Shown here: positions 61,196 to 64,000 of the stretch, piece after piece
Layout of the letters: the number at the start of each line of letters is the position of its first letter
Position numbering within the stretch: position 1 is the first letter of the stretch
From: Monoglobus sp964617455
GTDB lineage: Bacteria; Bacillota; Clostridia; Monoglobales; Monoglobaceae
Assembly (NCBI GenBank): GCA_964617455.1
Contig: CAZTYF010000003.1
Location: 52,037-116,036 of the forward strand
DNA: 64,000 bases
Direction: 5' to 3'
Notes under the pieces: model-generated
What the model saw: only the letters and a program-made list of their open reading frames with translations
Told to the model about the DNA's origin: nothing
The model's database searches: none
Translations under genes and position numbers: made by a program

Positions 61196-61400
61196 TTTTA
61201 CTACGTACCTTTTTATTTTGCATATTTCTTTCACGTTACCACTCCTTTCCATACTATATATAGCTCAAAAAGAGCGAAATATCAAGTGCCGTTGTAACCG
61301 TATGTGCGGGCGCCGGGCAAAATTCCCCGTAAAGCCCTTTGCGAATTATCCGCCTCCGAGCGACTTTTTCGTTGGATACGAGAAAAATATAAACAACCGA
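61196..61400. other. AT-rich intergenic stretch
   Basis: About 205 bases between the IS30 remnant and the RelB-like promoter. No supported gene, tRNA or repeat was seen; one small dyad GCTC-AAAAA-GAGC is present. Confidence 0.5.
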
Positions 61401-61429
61401 TTGCATTTGATTAGGTTTTACGATATAAT
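61401..61429 (+). promoter_or_regulatory. Promoter of the RelB-like reading frame
   Basis: TTGCAT at 61401-61406, 17 bases, TATAAT at 61424-61429. Confidence 0.6.
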
Positions 61430-61461
61430 AGATGTGAGAAATCTTGTGGGAGAAATGTATT

Positions 61462-61596
61462 ATGGCGGATACCTTGGCACAGTTCCGAACGGACGAAGCG
61501 TCGAGAGTAAAAGTACTTGAGATTTGCGAAGGGCTTGGCATCGATTTGCAAACATATCTCCGTATCCTTGTACAACTTACGTCAAAGATTGCGTGA
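61462..61596 (+). CDS. Short RelB/DinJ-like antitoxin, probably truncated
   Basis: A 44-residue frame (MADTLAQFRTDEASRVKVLE, then ICEGLGIDLQTYLRILVQLT). The pattern of an N-terminal beta strand with FRTDE followed by a helix and GLGIDLQTYLRILV is that of the ribbon-helix-helix domain of RelB/DinJ antitoxins, which bind DNA and neutralise a toxin. The usual family length is 80-100 residues, so the toxin-binding C-terminus is missing. GGGAG lies ten bases before the ATG and a good promoter before that. It may still bind DNA. Residues were read by eye only. Confidence 0.4.
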   Translation: MADTLAQFRTDEASRVKVLEICEGLGIDLQTYLRILVQLTSKIA

Positions 61597-61740
61597 AAAT
61601 AATCGAGCATTTGGAGGAGGAAAATCCTTTAAACCATCCGAGGGAAGGATTGTATTTTCATAAATTCAAACGGTTTTTATGAATATGTATCCCCATATGA
61701 AGGAAGCGGGAAAGTGTACATTAAGTTGAACTTGCAAATT
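61561..61740 (+). pseudogene. Decayed reading frames, possible toxin remnant
   Basis: In a second frame, overlapping the end of the RelB-like gene, VKDCVKIIEHLEEENPLNHP continues to REGLYFHKFKRF and stops. In a third frame YEYVSPYEGSGKVYIKLNL ends in QIRFK at 61740 or so. Joined, the pieces look like one protein of about 60 residues broken by a frameshift. The C-terminal GKVYIKLNLQIRFK resembles the end of MqsR-like RNase toxins, but this is weak. It follows the antitoxin-like frame as a toxin gene would. Confidence 0.3.
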
Positions 61741-61812
61741 CGATTCAAATAGCTATTTAACATATTGAGGTATGCCGTGAACTTTATTACTCTGCATAAG
61801 GAGGAAAAAAAC

Positions 61813-63657
61813 ATGAAATTCATACCGGGTTTTCGCAGCGGCAAAGTATGGAAGATGATAATTGCCATCCTTTACTATTTATTCTGTTTTTTGGCTTATC
61901 CCATATTCGGTATATTCGGAGTTTTGCTGTTGCTGTCAATACCGTTTGCATTCTTCGGTATTATCGGGGCGATACGAAGGCGGTCTTTGGGCCATCTGCT
62001 CATGGGCTTGGGAGCGGCATTACTGCTTGTTGTTTCATCGACGCAGTTGCCCGCACCCGAAACACCTCCGATTGTAAACACACTGTTTAATCCGGAGCCG
62101 ACCGCAACTCCTGCGCCCACTCCAAGCCCGACCCCAAAACCCACACCGACACCGGCGCCCGAATTGGAGGCACACTTCATAGATGTGGGGCAGGCGGACT
62201 CCGCTCTGCTCATATCGGACGGACACAATATGCTGATAGACGGTGGCAATGAGGACGATGGTGGTTTAATTTATACCTATCTAAATAAGCATCATATCAA
62301 TCGACTCGATTATGTAATAGGCACTCATGCTCATGAGGACCACATGGGCGGATTATCGGGAGCTTTGAAAAAAGTCAAGGTAGGGGTTGTGTATGCGCCC
62401 GAGACGGAGACCGATGAGGAGTTCTATCAAACATTCAAGAATAAAATCGATTCTATGGGTCTTGAGATTAAACACCCAAACTCCGGGACTACATTTCGGC
62501 TTGGCACCTGCAGTGTCCGCCTGTTTTGCCCTACAACCGAAGACGAGGATGAATTGAATAACACATCCATCGTGACCAAAGTCATATGCGGTGATACGGT
62601 GTTCTTATTTGCGGGTGATGCCGAAAAAACAGAAGAGGACGACATAATAGAGCAAGGATTCGATTTGTCTGCGGATGTATTGAAGGTTGGCAATCACGGC
62701 TCGGACAAAGCAACAACCGAAGTGTTTTTAAATGAGGTTGCGCCGGATTATGCGATTATCTCTGTGGGCAAAGACAATCCATACGGTCATCCCAACGAGC
62801 CGACTATGGAGAGGCTCCGTGACGCCGATGTTCAAGTTTATCGCACCGATATGCAGGGAGATATTATTGTAGAGAGCGACGGCGAAGATATAACCGTGTC
62901 GACCGCCAAAAATGAGGACATCGAAACCAATCCGACAGCAGAGGTAACGAAAGAAGAGAAGCCCGAGGAGAAACAAGAACCCGAGGAGAAACAAGAACCT
63001 GTGGACGACAAGACAGTCAAAAGTGTCAAGTACGCCCGGGTGGGTAGTTTCGGATATGTTGATGTCCACTCCGAACCGAACTGGACCTCTGATGTGGCAT
63101 TTACCGTCCCATTTGATAATGCCGTCGGTTATATTGCGGATGCGGGTTCGGGATTTGTCCGGGTAGAGTACAGCGGTTCCTATGGGTATGTCGAGAGCTC
63201 ATACCTGAGTGACAACCCGCCCCCGCGTAATGTGTCAAAAGTGCTCTATGTTTCGGATACGGCTCCGATATGTGCTGCTCCCGCTCAAAACGCCACGGTC
63301 CTTTCGTATGCTCCCGCCTGGGATGCCATAGGGTACATAGAAGATCGCGGTGCATTCTACAGAATAGAGCATAACGGGACATATGGTTATGTGTCGACAT
63401 CCGTTATCACCGACAGCAAGCCGGCACCAGTAGGGATGTCGAGCGGCGGAGTCTCCGGTGGCGATGCTTCAAGCGGAGGTGGTTCAAGCTACGGATTTCG
63501 GGACAGCAGCCGGGACACGGTATACTACACCGCAACCGGCCGAAAGTACCACAGCAGAAAAGGTTGCCGTACTCTTTGGAGAAGTAAAAATATCTACTCG
63601 ACCACAAGAGAAAAGGCCAAGAATATGGGTCTTGAGCCTTGCGAAGTATGTAACTGA
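61813..63657 (+). CDS. Membrane-anchored metallo-beta-lactamase-fold protein with SH3 modules
   Basis: A 614-residue protein. The N-terminus has two or three membrane segments (IIAILYYLFCFLAYPIFGIF; LLLLSIPFAFFGIIGAI; LLMGLGAALLLVVSS), then a Thr/Pro linker. Residues of about 118-385 are a ComEC/Rec2-type metallo-hydrolase domain: FIDVGQADS, the metal motif THAHEDHMGG (171-180), FAGDAEKTEEDD and VGNHGSDKATTE. After an acidic Glu/Lys/Pro linker come two SH3-like modules (about 403-470 and 475-545). The last 45 residues are a small Cys/His module (YHSRKGCRTLWRSKNIYSTT and EPCEVC), as seen at the end of other secreted MBL proteins. ComEC MBL domains can cut DNA; here substrate is unknown. The ATG at 61813 follows AAGGAGG. 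Confidence 0.85.
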   Translation: MKFIPGFRSGKVWKMIIAILYYLFCFLAYPIFGIFGVLLLLSIPFAFFGIIGAIRRRSLGHLLMGLGAALLLVVSSTQLPAPETPPIVNTLFNPEPTATPAPTPSPTPKPTPTPAPELEAHFIDVGQADSALLISDGHNMLIDGGNEDDGGLIYTYLNKHHINRLDYVIGTHAHEDHMGGLSGALKKVKVGVVYAPETETDEEFYQTFKNKIDSMGLEIKHPNSGTTFRLGTCSVRLFCPTTEDEDELNNTSIVTKVICGDTVFLFAGDAEKTEEDDIIEQGFDLSADVLKVGNHGSDKATTEVFLNEVAPDYAIISVGKDNPYGHPNEPTMERLRDADVQVYRTDMQGDIIVESDGEDITVSTAKNEDIETNPTAEVTKEEKPEEKQEPEEKQEPVDDKTVKSVKYARVGSFGYVDVHSEPNWTSDVAFTVPFDNAVGYIADAGSGFVRVEYSGSYGYVESSYLSDNPPPRNVSKVLYVSDTAPICAAPAQNATVLSYAPAWDAIGYIEDRGAFYRIEHNGTYGYVSTSVITDSKPAPVGMSSGGVSGGDASSGGGSSYGFRDSSRDTVYYTATGRKYHSRKGCRTLWRSKNIYSTTREKAKNMGLEPCEVCN

Positions 63658-63662
63658 TAGTA

Positions 63663-63687
63663 GGCCTTCTCGGTATTCGAGAGGGCC
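63663..63687 (+). terminator. Terminator after the MBL-fold gene
   Basis: GGCCTTCTCG and CGAGAGGGCC with a GTATT loop and one G-T pair, followed by CTTTATCTC; seven bases past the stop codon. Confidence 0.7.
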
Positions 63688-63745
63688 CTTTATCTCAATA
63701 TTTCTGTAACCATTAAAATTTTTTAAATTTTTTATGTCAAAAGGC

Positions 63746-63774
63746 TTGATTTTTAAGATTGATTGTGGTATTAT
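63746..63774 (+). promoter_or_regulatory. Promoter of the last gene in the window
   Basis: TTGATT at 63746-63751, 17 bases, TATTAT at 63769-63774. The leader of about 155 bases is long and ends with a GGGG-TTTTTG-CCCC hairpin (63896-63909) just ahead of AAGGAGGG, so some control of translation is possible. Confidence 0.6.
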
Positions 63775-63937
63775 ACAGAGTGCATAGTAAGATGTTTAAG
63801 TGGATTTGTATGCACTTTTACGCTATATATAGTTAAATTTTGGTGTAAAAACACAAGATGTTGTGGTTTAATAGGGAAAAAATAAAATAAAAATAGGGGT
63901 TTTTGCCCCAAACAAATCAATCAAGGAGGGTTTCTGT

Positions 63938-64000
63938 ATGAGAAACTTAAAAAGAACCTTAGCGGCGATATTGGCTATTGCTATGGTTTTGACCACTGTT
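63938..64000 (+). CDS. Exported protein, 3' end beyond the window
   Basis: Only 21 codons are present: MRNLKRTLAAILAIAMVLTT and one more. This is a typical signal peptide, of the kind that starts large clostridial S-layer or secreted proteins. AAGGAGGG lies before the ATG. Function cannot be told. Confidence 0.7.
   Translation, partial: MRNLKRTLAAILAIAMVLTTV

Noticed and set aside
61254..61610. 118-residue minus-strand frame in the AT-rich region
   Set aside because: No ribosome site, no recognisable motif, and it covers the promoter and frame of the RelB-like gene.

Overview
The window reads as chromosome of a Gram-positive, anaerobic, fermentative member of the Clostridia. The evidence is the gene content (S-layer-homology proteins, HydF for [FeFe]-hydrogenase maturation, DUF1934 protein, clostridial-type Ddl/MurI, class A RNase P RNA), AGGAGG-type ribosome sites before most genes, and many promoters of the form TTGACA-N17-TATAAT. 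A run of exactly 100 N inside a tandem repeat shows this is a draft or metagenome assembly. A pectin-using gut-type organism is likely; genus or species cannot be decided from the window.

Layout. 1-7.5 kb is a pectin/galacturonate locus: the end of a sugar-binding lipoprotein-type ABC component, then GH28 polygalacturonase, tagaturonate reductase (uxaB), altronate dehydratase (uxaA) and a GH43 glycosidase. Neither glycosidase has a signal peptide, so oligomers are probably imported and cut inside the cell. 7.6-18.2 kb is housekeeping and cell wall: AEC transporter, pyrE, a lipoprotein, ddl, murI, DUF1934, argS, then a secreted-protein/S41-peptidase/kinase/membrane-protein run. 18.3-24.7 kb is a morphogenesis operon: an SLH-like protein with a C-terminal membrane anchor, an FHA protein, a SEDS glycosyltransferase, a class B PBP, then ispE. 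typA, an XRE regulator, a WYL regulator, a lipoprotein and an HtrA protease follow to 30.7 kb.

30.9-31.5 kb holds a possible new small RNA and rnpB. 31.5-41.9 kb is mostly minus strand: secF, secD, a short exported protein, a very large exported protein with an anthrax-lethal-factor-like metalloprotease domain and a Thr-Pro repeat stalk (interrupted by the assembly gap), then serA, serC and a HAD phosphatase. 42-47.6 kb carries hydF, rpmB, a large S-layer-type protein, ogt, tRNA-Ser(GGA) and a CAT-anticodon tRNA that looks like tRNA-Ile2.

47.7-50.2 kb is an isolated phage-type lysis cassette (tail-fibre-like protein, XhlA-like protein, holin, CHAP endolysin) with no other phage genes. 50.3-55.4 kb has a small membrane protein, a tRNA-dihydrouridine synthase, a PLD-nuclease/helicase/DUF3427 protein and a NUDIX hydrolase. 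55.4-60 kb is the str operon (rpsL-rpsG-fusA-tuf, minus strand). Next to it, 60.2-61.8 kb is an AT-rich graveyard: a truncated transposase start, a decayed IS30-family element and a decayed RelB-type toxin-antitoxin remnant. The window closes with a surface metallo-beta-lactamase-fold protein and the first codons of another exported protein.

The most interesting points are the lethal-factor-like protease, the SLH/FHA/SEDS/PBP operon, the candidate small RNA before rnpB, the stand-alone lysis cassette, and the helicase/NUDIX pair. All functional statements rest on motif reading only.
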